The position numbers and the translations under genes were made by a program. From the NCBI RefSeq assembly GCF_040741455.2, contig NZ_CP160328.2, forward strand, positions 2,049,701-2,113,700: a stretch of DNA of 64,000 nucleotides, read 5' to 3'. Each line of letters opens with the position of its first letter. Position 1 is the stretch's first letter. The DNA is from Snodgrassella alvi (lineage in GTDB: Bacteria; Pseudomonadota; Gammaproteobacteria; Burkholderiales; Neisseriaceae). The notes beneath the pieces are model-generated. The model made no database searches. It was not told the DNA's origin and saw only the letters and a list, made by a program, of their open reading frames with translations. Of the stretch, positions 1 to 6,345 are shown piece after piece.

Positions 1-144
1 GAGGCAATCCGTGTGATGCAGATCTTGGTGCAGGAACTGCCTACCAAGCAAGCCGCCGCTTTGGCTGCGGAAATCAGTGGTGAGAGTAAAAAAGCACTGT
101 ATGACTGGGCAATTGCTGAAAAAAACAGCCTGAATAATACATAA
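1..144 (+). CDS. rsmI: 16S rRNA (cytidine1402-2'-O)-methyltransferase RsmI, C-terminal end (partial)
   Basis: Open frame entering from the left edge and ending at TAA 142-144. The 47 visible residues include ELPTKQAAALAAEISGESKK and then ALYDW, which is the conserved tail of RsmI, the SAM-dependent enzyme that methylates the 2'-O of C1402 in 16S rRNA together with RsmH. The tail contains the short helix-turn-helix-like region (PTKQAAALAAEISG) that ends RsmI proteins. The SAM-binding tetrapyrrole-methylase fold lies outside the window, so catalytic residues cannot be checked. The NlpD-like gene follows 144 bp downstream on the same strand. Identification rests on recalled family sequence. Confidence 0.85.
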   Translation, partial: EAIRVMQILVQELPTKQAAALAAEISGESKKALYDWAIAEKNSLNNT

Positions 145-288
145 TTATTAGGACATGTTAAAATAGTTTAACCTTGATGCTATTTTACACAATGCTGGGC
201 ATTGTTTATGATAATGTCTGAATTGGCTGTTGCCGCCGCTATCGCGCTGGCACCCCCTGAACATTGCAATGATTTAAGGTAAACCGTT

Positions 289-1218
289 ATGTTGAAAAAA
301 AACGTAATTCGTTCCAGCTGGTGTTTGCTGGTGCTGGCATTAGGTGCCTGTACTATTTTCAAACAACCGGCAGCACCGACAGAAACGGGCAGCAGTAACG
401 CCGGTACTGCTGCTACCACTGCCGACAATCCTTATGGTGCCCCGCCTTATACACCACCGACAGACACGCCTCCGGCTTATACGCCCAATGCTGGCGCCAC
501 AGCCACTGGTTATGTAGGCAATTATTCACCAGTTGATATCAATGCTGCTACGCATACGGTACAGCGTGGTGACACGGTATACAATATTTCAAAACGTTAT
601 CAGATTACGCAGGATAATTTGCGTGCCTGGAATAATCTGGCTGATAACAATATTCGTCTGGGGCAGGTGCTGCGGGTGAAACCGGCTGGATATGTTGCAC
701 CGGCCGGAAGCAAAAATACCACCACTACGGTAACGACGCCGGTAAGCACAGCGAATGTGACAACGACCACCAGTACGACCACGACGACTACGCCATCTAG
801 CTCTACTACTGTCTCAACAAGTAAAACCGTAAGCACTGGTGGTGTGCGCAGTGTAAGCGGTATTGAATGGCAGCGTCCGACTGCCGGTAATATCCTGCAA
901 AGCTTCGGCGGCAGCAGTAAGGGAATCGATTATGGTGGCAATGCTGGCCAGCCAATTATGGCTGCCGCTTCCGGTAAGGTGGTGTATGCCGGTAATGGTT
1001 TGCGCGGCTATGGTAATCTGATTATTGTGCAGCATAATCAAACCTATCTGACTGCCTATGGCAATAACCAGAGTATTATGGTGAAAGAAGGCCAGCAGGT
1101 GAAACGTGGTCAGCAGATTGCCACAATGGGTAGCACTGATGCTAAGCGGACTCAACTGCATTTTGAATTACGTGAGAATGGTCAGCCGCAGGACCCAAGC
1201 CGCTATATCCCAATGTAA
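289..1218 (+). CDS. nlpD: NlpD-like lipoprotein: LysM plus degenerate LytM/M23 domain (amidase activator)
   Basis: 309 residues. A lipoprotein signal ends in lipobox LGAC with Cys21. A Pro/Thr-rich spacer follows, then one LysM domain at about 89-131 (HTVQRGDTVYNISKRY), a Thr/Ser-rich linker at about 144-183, and an M23 domain at about 195-309. The zinc ligands expected in active M23 enzymes are mostly gone: SKGID replaces HxxxD, AYGNN occupies the second His motif, and QLHFE keeps only one His of HxH. This is the pattern of NlpD/EnvC, which do not cut peptidoglycan but activate N-acetylmuramoyl-L-alanine amidases during cell separation. It would sit in the periplasm anchored to the outer membrane. 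In many proteobacteria nlpD lies next to surE-pcm; here those genes are about 49 kb away. ATG 289 follows AAGGTAAACCGTT. A terminator lies about 30 bp past the stop. Confidence 0.85.
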   Translation: MLKKNVIRSSWCLLVLALGACTIFKQPAAPTETGSSNAGTAATTADNPYGAPPYTPPTDTPPAYTPNAGATATGYVGNYSPVDINAATHTVQRGDTVYNISKRYQITQDNLRAWNNLADNNIRLGQVLRVKPAGYVAPAGSKNTTTTVTTPVSTANVTTTTSTTTTTTPSSSTTVSTSKTVSTGGVRSVSGIEWQRPTAGNILQSFGGSSKGIDYGGNAGQPIMAAASGKVVYAGNGLRGYGNLIIVQHNQTYLTAYGNNQSIMVKEGQQVKRGQQIATMGSTDAKRTQLHFELRENGQPQDPSRYIPM

Positions 1219-1249
1219 GCAATCAAATCCAATCAGCAGATTGGCACTG

Positions 1250-1296
1250 AAAAGCATCTGTTTTCTGAATTTGAAAAACAGATGCTTTTTTATTTT
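1250..1296 (+). terminator. Rho-independent terminator of nlpD
   Basis: Stem AAAAGCATCTGTTTT (1250-1264) pairs with AAAACAGATGCTTTT (1275-1289) around a short loop, followed by a T-rich run. It begins 32 bp after the nlpD stop. Confidence 0.85.
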
Positions 1297-1560
1297 TGTT
1301 AATTTGAAATTTTACATCTACTTTTTTGCGAATAACTAATGGTATTCGTGGCTATTTGTGTATATTACAGTACCGGTATATTTGTTTTTAAAATTTCAGA
1401 ATAATCACAATATAATAATCACAATATATTGACAGTTTTAATATAAAAACAATAGGTTGAAGGCTGATAACTGCCTTGTTGTCTGACAATTATGTGTCAA
1501 ACAGACGGGCAGTTATTTCTTTTTATTTGTGATGGCTAATAAAAAAGCAAAAGAAATGAT
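1297..1560. other. Gene-free stretch between nlpD and the cysteine hydrolase
   Basis: AT-rich region without a credible ORF. It contains a perfect tandem repeat of a 14-mer (AATAATCACAATAT, twice, about 1400-1427), a TATAAT at 1411-1416, a TTGACA at 1429-1434, and then the strong hairpin described separately at 1467-1525. Confidence 0.6.
1467..1525 (+). terminator. Long hairpin with T-rich tail; terminator or end of a small RNA
   Basis: ATAACTGCC (1467-1475) pairs with GGCAGTTAT (1508-1516), and inside it GTCTG (1481-1485) pairs with CAGAC (1502-1506). TTTCTTTTTATTT follows on the + strand only. nlpD already has its own terminator 200 bp earlier, so this one may end a separate short + strand transcript. 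Promoter-like elements at 1411-1434 would allow an RNA of roughly 90-110 nt, but none is strong. Confidence 0.5.
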
Positions 1561-2130
1561 TTAGGCATTGGATGGATTTAAGAACTGGCTGGCGAACTGG
1601 ATGTCAGCAAAAAAACTCAAAGCCGCGATAAAGCTATGCTGTACATTTTTTGCCGGTATCGTCTCGCCATTCAGTTCGAGATTACGTGTGGCACAGGCGT
1701 CGGCAATTAGAATAGGTTGAAAATTAAGTTCTGCTGCTTGGCGGGTAGTGGAATCTATGCACATATGGGTCATCATTCCGCAGATAACCAATTGTTCTAC
1801 TGCCTGCTTTTGTAGCTGCGTTAGTAGATCGGTTTGTACAAAGCTGTTGGGGAAATTTTTGCGGATAATCCATTCTGTCTGAGTGGCGATGGGCATTAGC
1901 TGTGGATGAAGCTCTATTCCATGGCTATCCGGCAGGAAAAAAGTTGCATTCTTACGAATGTTAATATGTTGAATATAGAATATTGGTAGCTGCAGCCGGC
2001 GAAACTGTTGGCGCAATCTGAGTATATTTTCCAATGCCATTTGTGGCTGATGCAATGCCATTTTTCCTTGGGGGAAATAATCATTTTGCACATCGATGAT
2101 AAGGAGTGCTTGTTTCATATATGTTTTCAT
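1561..2130 (-). CDS. Isochorismatase-family cysteine hydrolase
   Basis: About 189 residues from the ATG at 2130 (MKTYMKQALLIIDVQNDYF); an in-frame ATG at 2118 is equally possible. A longer reading from 2166 adds a non-homologous N-terminus and would crowd the divergent promoter. The family triad is visible: Asp in IIDVQNDYF, Lys in IIRKNFPNSF and the nucleophile Cys in GMMTHMCIDSTTR. Members hydrolyse amide or ether bonds in small metabolites (nicotinamidase, ureidoacrylate amidase, isochorismatase); the substrate cannot be told from sequence. It is divergent from an Lrp-family regulator, the usual layout for a catabolic enzyme with its own regulator. No signal peptide, so cytoplasmic. Confidence 0.8.
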   Translation of the reverse strand: MKTYMKQALLIIDVQNDYFPQGKMALHQPQMALENILRLRQQFRRLQLPIFYIQHINIRKNATFFLPDSHGIELHPQLMPIATQTEWIIRKNFPNSFVQTDLLTQLQKQAVEQLVICGMMTHMCIDSTTRQAAELNFQPILIADACATRNLELNGETIPAKNVQHSFIAALSFFADIQFASQFLNPSNA

Positions 2131-2223
2131 GTTTGTTGTGAGACTTCTATTATCTGTAATTAGCATGCAATACTGAACGGGTATATGAAAGCAGTAGGCA
2201 GGATTTATTTTCAGGATGAAAAT

Positions 2224-2616
2224 ATGGATAAAAAAGACCGGGCAATTGTGGATTTGTTGAAAATCAATAGCCGGATGTCATGGAAAGAAGTTGGGGAAAA
2301 AGTATTTCTGAGTGGTCAGGCAGTGGGGCTAAGGGTACAGAGCCTGCTTGATAGAGGCGTGATTGAGCGGTTCACGGTGTCAGAATATTCTGAGTCAGAA
2401 CAGTTTATTACAATTTATATGAACGGCAGCCGGTTTGGGGAATTTGAAAATATGGTCAGTCGCTTTGCTGCGGTAGAGGCTCTGCACAAAATTACAGGGG
2501 ACGGCTGTTATTTTATCCATACTCGTTTTGCTGCTGCAGAACTGGAGCAGTTTTTGCAGCAGGTGGCGTTGTATGCCCGATATAAAGTTAGTCACAATCT
2601 ACGCAGAATTAAATGA
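2224..2616 (+). CDS. Lrp/AsnC-family transcriptional regulator
   Basis: About 130 residues from ATG 2224 (MDKKDRAIVDLLKINSRMSW), preceded by AGGATG at a good ribosome-binding distance; an upstream in-frame ATG at 2185 has no such site. An N-terminal winged helix-turn-helix (about 1-60, SWKEVGEKVFLSGQAVGLRV) is followed by a RAM/AsnC_trans_reg ligand-binding domain (about 65-130; note KITGDGCYFIH and the matching FGEFENMVSRF). Such proteins form octamers or dimers that sense amino acids or small metabolites. It is divergent from the cysteine hydrolase, which it probably controls; that is inference from layout. It is slightly short compared with canonical Lrp (about 160 residues). Confidence 0.8.
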   Translation: MDKKDRAIVDLLKINSRMSWKEVGEKVFLSGQAVGLRVQSLLDRGVIERFTVSEYSESEQFITIYMNGSRFGEFENMVSRFAAVEALHKITGDGCYFIHTRFAAAELEQFLQQVALYARYKVSHNLRRIK

Positions 2617-2625
2617 GTGCTGGTT

Positions 2626-3201
2626 TTAAATCTGGTGGCAGGGAGCCAGTAGGCTGCTTTCGCTCAGACAATGCATACGGGCAAAATCGATGCTGTTTTG
2701 TAGCAGTCCTTTATCTTCTTCACATTGTGCTTCTGTTTCGATAATCAACATCTGTTGCGGCCGGCCGGCATGCAAACTCATGCGCATTTGTGCCTGAGTA
2801 AAGGGAAGGTTGTGCTTTTGTGCAAACATACGAGCGCGGCTATTGGCCGTTTTCAACATGGGGATTAAGGTAATATCCAGGTGAAAAATGCGCACGCCCA
2901 TTACCAGGATACGGGCAGCAAACCAGTCTGCTTCTTCACTGATAATGTCTGGTGTAGGTTGATCAGAACTGAGCCGCTGTGCGGCTATTAACATGGCTAC
3001 CATCCGCAGCTGTGGAATCAGTGCTTCACTAAGCATGTACGGGCTTTGAAATTGTGGCTGAAGCTGTAACAGGTCGCTTCTGTGCTGATTGCCATCTACA
3101 ATCATATACCAGCGCTGAAGTTGTGGTACAGGTGCTTCAGTGTGCTGCATTCGTTTCTGCGGTAATACCGGCATTTTATTCTCCAATAGTTGTTGATTCA
3201 T
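2626..3201 (-). CDS. Conserved hypothetical protein, no recognised family
   Basis: 191 residues from ATG 3201 (MNQQLLENKMPVLPQKRMQH). The frame stays open upstream to 3390 but that part runs through the ubiX terminators and is unlikely to be translated. ATG 3201 is preceded on the minus strand by GGCAATAACA, a weak site. The protein is soluble and rich in Gln, Met and Leu, with no signal peptide or membrane segment. Visible stretches such as QRWYMIVDGNQHRSDLLQL and a later LLIETEAQCEEDKGLLQNS are well-formed protein sequence, but I recognise no catalytic motif. It stands between the Lrp-like gene (convergent) and ubiX (same strand, separated by terminators). Codon use resembles its neighbours. 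Function unknown. Confidence 0.6.
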   Translation of the reverse strand: MNQQLLENKMPVLPQKRMQHTEAPVPQLQRWYMIVDGNQHRSDLLQLQPQFQSPYMLSEALIPQLRMVAMLIAAQRLSSDQPTPDIISEEADWFAARILVMGVRIFHLDITLIPMLKTANSRARMFAQKHNLPFTQAQMRMSLHAGRPQQMLIIETEAQCEEDKGLLQNSIDFARMHCLSESSLLAPCHQI

Positions 3202-3236
3202 TGTTATTGCCTTAGTGTACGAGGCGTTTATGGTAT

Positions 3237-3271
3237 AAAAAAACCGCCTCGGATTGGCCGGGCGGTTCACT
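3237..3271 (-). terminator. Second terminator downstream of ubiX
   Basis: On the minus strand AACCGCC and GGCGGTT form a GC-rich stem (about 3242-3268) followed by a T run. It lies in the leader of the hypothetical gene 2626-3201 and would stop read-through from ubiX. Confidence 0.75.
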
Positions 3272-3301
3272 TTGTTTTTGCTTATGTTTTTTAAATAAAC
3301 G

Positions 3302-3331
3302 CAAAAAGGCACCGCACCGAGGTGTGGTACC
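3302..3331 (-). terminator. First terminator downstream of ubiX
   Basis: Minus-strand stem GGTACCACAC / GTGCGGTGCC (one mismatch, one G-T pair) followed by TTTTTGCG. It starts about 70 bp after the ubiX stop; together with 3237-3271 it forms a tandem pair. Confidence 0.7.
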
Positions 3332-3399
3332 AATAATAAGCAAAAGAGAAAGTGTGTTTGGTTTTCATTTTTATACAGTAAAACATTCAATGAGTGGTG

Positions 3400-4056
3400 T
3401 CAATAATTATTTTCTTCGCCCCAACGCGCTATCAGCCGGTGCGGAATCTGCAACTGATCCAGAATACGTGCTACCACAAAATCTACCATATCTGCTACGC
3501 TTTGCGGATGCTGATAGAAAGCCGATACCGGTGGTAGGATACAGACGCCTAGACGTGCGAGTTTAAGCATATTTTCCAGATGAATGGCTGAAAGCGGCGT
3601 TTCTCGCGGTACGATTATCAGTGGTCGCTGTTCTTTGATGCAAACATCGGCAGCACGTTCGAGCAAATGATCTGAGGTACCGGCAGCAATGGCGGCAACA
3701 CAGCCCATGCTTGCCGGACAGATGATCATGGCATCTGCGGGATTAGAACCGGAGGCGGGTGGAGCAAACCATTCATCACGGCCAAATGCGGTGAGTTGAG
3801 ATGGGTCGACCCCGAATTCACTACATAAAGCTGCGGTACATTGCTTGGCGTTGGTAGGTAGATGCCAATTGATTTCCTGCTGTGCCACTATCTGTGCAGC
3901 TTGTGAGTACAATAACCAGACTTTGATATTTGCTTGCAATAGGCAGGCCAGTAGTCTTTTGGCATAAGGCATGCCTGAAGCGCCGGTTAAGGCGAGGGTG
4001 ACGGTTTTTATGGGTCGGGCTGCTGAAAAAATCATGATAAGACTGGTGTGTGGCAA
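3400..4056 (-). CDS. ubiX: Flavin prenyltransferase UbiX
   Basis: 218 residues, close to the family's usual 190-210. The flavoprotein (PF02441) signature is clear: VTLALTGASGMPYAKRLL at the N-terminus (about 19-36), then ADAMIICPASMGCVAAIAAG, then RPLIIVPRETPLSAIHLENM, the prenyl-phosphate and FMN binding region. UbiX attaches a dimethylallyl group to FMN to make prenyl-FMN, the cofactor of the UbiD decarboxylase in ubiquinone synthesis. Cytoplasmic. The start is uncertain: ATG 4056 gives MPHTSLIMIFSAARP, whereas ATG 4035 gives MIFSAARPIKTV, closer to family N-termini; neither has a strong ribosome-binding site. It is monocistronic, ended by two terminators. ubiD is not in the window. Confidence 0.9.
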   Translation of the reverse strand: MPHTSLIMIFSAARPIKTVTLALTGASGMPYAKRLLACLLQANIKVWLLYSQAAQIVAQQEINWHLPTNAKQCTAALCSEFGVDPSQLTAFGRDEWFAPPASGSNPADAMIICPASMGCVAAIAAGTSDHLLERAADVCIKEQRPLIIVPRETPLSAIHLENMLKLARLGVCILPPVSAFYQHPQSVADMVDFVVARILDQLQIPHRLIARWGEENNY

Positions 4057-4273
4057 GATATGGCTGTTATTATAGCCACTTTGCTTTCGATATTACATTT
4101 GTTATGCAGGTGTTTTATGCATTGGCAAAGATTAATCAATTAATCATTATGTTATGCCCATGAAGTTATTACAACTGGGCAGATTCAGTAAACCTGCTGC
4201 CTGTTGGCGGGGAAAAATTATGTCTGGGTTCAGTTTGGCATAGAACCTCTAGGCATCCAGTGGAAAATCAAAC

Positions 4274-4771
4274 ATGTTGTGGAAGAATTTATTATGGTGG
4301 CCTTGTCTGTGTGCCAGCATGTTGGTGGGGTGTGCTCAGGTCACACCTTATGCGCAAGAAGAGCGCGAATGTGATTCAGAGGCTATGGCCAAAGCTTTAT
4401 TGCAGGCTGACCAGCCCATAGGCAGTAAAGGTTTTCGCTGTGCGGTAGTCACAAAAGATGTGACGGTGCTGAAACCGGAACGTAGTACTCCGCCGGAAGT
4501 GAGCCTGAATATTGACCGGCCTGCTATCGAAGTCAGCAAGTGTTTGCATGATAAGTTGCAGTCTCGTTTTAATTTGCCTCGTGAATTTTACAGAATAAGC
4601 AGTTATCCGAATGGTAGTCAGACGCTGGCGCTGGTTAATCCATTTACCGGCAAAGAAGGGTTGCAGATAGATGTGGTTAAAGCGGGTATGTCGCAGAGTA
4701 CGGTTAATTTGTATGCAAATGGTATGACGCTGTCGCAGGCATGGCGGAAATTTCCTGAGCTGTGTCGCTAG
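4274..4771 (+). CDS. Small hypothetical lipoprotein
   Basis: 165 residues. The signal peptide ends in lipobox LVGC (Cys20), so it is predicted to be lipid-anchored in the cell envelope. The mature part is short and contains four further Cys (in EECDSEA-like, FRCAVV, SKCLHD and PELCR contexts) that could form two disulfides in the periplasm. No known domain is recognised. It is monocistronic, with a strong bidirectional terminator right after it that also serves the convergent PotF-like gene. The function is unknown; the lipoprotein call rests on the lipobox and hydrophobic leader. Confidence 0.7.
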   Translation: MLWKNLLWWPCLCASMLVGCAQVTPYAQEERECDSEAMAKALLQADQPIGSKGFRCAVVTKDVTVLKPERSTPPEVSLNIDRPAIEVSKCLHDKLQSRFNLPREFYRISSYPNGSQTLALVNPFTGKEGLQIDVVKAGMSQSTVNLYANGMTLSQAWRKFPELCR

Positions 4772-4806
4772 CCGTGTAAAATTTCTGTCTCGGCGGCCGG
4801 CAATAC

Positions 4807-4836
4807 AAAACCCCTCATTACTGAGGGGTTTTGTTT
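4807..4836. terminator. Bidirectional Rho-independent terminator
   Basis: AAAACCCCTCA (4807-4817) and TGAGGGGTTTT (4822-4832) form a perfect stem with T runs on both strands, between the lipoprotein gene (+) and the PotF-like gene (-). Confidence 0.9.
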
Positions 4837-4858
4837 TAAGCAAATATAGGCTAATGTT

Positions 4859-6022
4859 TTATTTGCCTGCTTTGAGATTTTGCCATAAGCGCAATTCGTA
4901 TTTCAGAGTATCGGATTTGGCCGGTAAAACGAGATAGCTGTTGGCCAGCACTTCATCTGATGGGAAGATGCTGCTGTCTTCGCGATATTCTTTTTTCATC
5001 AGTTGTTTTGCTGGCAGGCTGGCGGGTGCATAGGTAACATGGTTGCCATTGCGAGCAGCAATCTGGGGTTCGAGAACCCAATTTAAATAGCGGTAAGCAT
5101 TTTTCAAGTTGGCGGCATCTTTGGGAATGGCCAGAGTATCCACCCATAGAGATACGCCTTGTTCAGGAACTAAAACTTGAATATCTTTTTTACCGGTGGC
5201 TTCTAGCCGACGACGTTTGGCGATATTTAAATCGCCACCAAAGCCGATGGCCACGCAGACATCTCCTCGAGCCAGATCGTCGATGTAGCCTGAAGAAGAG
5301 TAGCGCAGCACGTTGCTGCGGTTGGCTTTGATGAGATTGGCAGCCATGTCTATATCGTCTTTGCTTTGGCTGTTGGGATCTTTACCTGCATAGTGCAGTG
5401 CCAGCGGAATCATTTCTACAGGGCTGTCCATGTAGCTGATGCCGCAGCTTTTCAGTTTGTCTGTATATTTCGGATTGAAAACCAGATCCCAGCTATTTTC
5501 TGGCATTGGGGTGTCACCCAGTGCGGCATTGACTTTATCAATGTTAATGGCGATGGTATTCATACCCCAGTAATTAGGGACAGCATATTGGTTGCCCGGA
5601 TCGACATCTTTTAATAAATCAAGTAATTTCGGGTTAATGTTTTTCCAGTTGGGTATCAGGCTCTTGTCTAGCGGCTGATAAGCGCCAGCTTTAATCTGTC
5701 GGCCGACAAAGGAGTTGGACGGACCAACGATGTCGTAGCCAGACTGTCCGGTTAGGATTTTGCTTTCTAGTGTTTCGTCGCTGTCATAATAGTTGTAGGT
5801 AACTTTTATGCCGTATTTCTTTTCAAATTCACTGATGGTTTTTGGGTCCACATAATCAGACCAATTGTAGATTTTCAGTGTTTTAGTTTCGTTCAATGTG
5901 CCGGTGCTGCTGGCCGCTACGGCAGAAGCCGGCTTGGTGCTGCTATTTTCATGAGAACCGCTGCAGGCGGCCAGTATGCATAAAATCAAACTGGATAAAC
6001 TCAGGCAGGCTGTGTTTTTCAT
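4859..6022 (-). CDS. PotF/PotD-family polyamine-binding lipoprotein (paralogue 1)
   Basis: 387 residues from ATG 6022, which follows AAAGGACAAAC; the open frame extends upstream, but only this start gives a signal peptide (MKNTACLSLSSLILCILAAC, lipobox LAAC with Cys20). The mature protein is a bacterial solute-binding protein of the spermidine/putrescine type: KIYNWSDYVDPKTISEFEKK near the start, ESKILTGQSGYDIVGPS, YAVPNYWGMNTIAI and SGYIDDLARGDVCVAIGFGG. It would deliver putrescine or spermidine to an ABC permease. The partner permease and ATPase genes (potGHI or potABC) are not adjacent, and a second copy lies at 48112-49248. Being a lipoprotein instead of a free periplasmic protein is common in Neisseriaceae. 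Confidence 0.88.
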   Translation of the reverse strand: MKNTACLSLSSLILCILAACSGSHENSSTKPASAVAASSTGTLNETKTLKIYNWSDYVDPKTISEFEKKYGIKVTYNYYDSDETLESKILTGQSGYDIVGPSNSFVGRQIKAGAYQPLDKSLIPNWKNINPKLLDLLKDVDPGNQYAVPNYWGMNTIAINIDKVNAALGDTPMPENSWDLVFNPKYTDKLKSCGISYMDSPVEMIPLALHYAGKDPNSQSKDDIDMAANLIKANRSNVLRYSSSGYIDDLARGDVCVAIGFGGDLNIAKRRRLEATGKKDIQVLVPEQGVSLWVDTLAIPKDAANLKNAYRYLNWVLEPQIAARNGNHVTYAPASLPAKQLMKKEYREDSSIFPSDEVLANSYLVLPAKSDTLKYELRLWQNLKAGK

Positions 6023-6277
6023 GTTTGTCCTTTTCAAAGATGCGCCTGTTTTAGGCTGGCATGGTGATGGGGTATGATCACCTTGTAACTTCATATTCTG
6101 TGTGCTTAGGGCTAACTATACCGTAATCGGGTAGGGGTGTTGTCGGATTTGTCATTTTGGCATGGTTTTTAACCAGTTCTGGTATGCTTATGCGTAAAAC
6201 TGCGGTAAGATAAGCACATGATTTTAACAAGGGCGGTAGTTGGGATAGTTTATCCAGTGTCCTGTTTTTAATATCCA

Positions 6278-6315
6278 TATTCAGGCAGTCTGTGTGTATA
6301 CAGACTGCCTGAATA
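6278..6315. repeat. Perfect 16-bp inverted repeat upstream of alaS
   Basis: Arms TATTCAGGCAGTCTGT (6278-6293) and ACAGACTGCCTGAATA (6300-6315) around a 6-nt spacer. No T run follows on either strand, so it is not an ordinary terminator. It ends 30 bp before the alaS ATG and would sit in the 5' leader or at the promoter. Each arm contains AGACTGCCTGAA, which differs at one base from the AGGCTGCCTGAA form of the Neisseriaceae DNA-uptake sequence as I recall it. Confidence 0.8.
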
Positions 6316-6345
6316 CGATTAATCGCCCGTTCAACTGAAACTACC

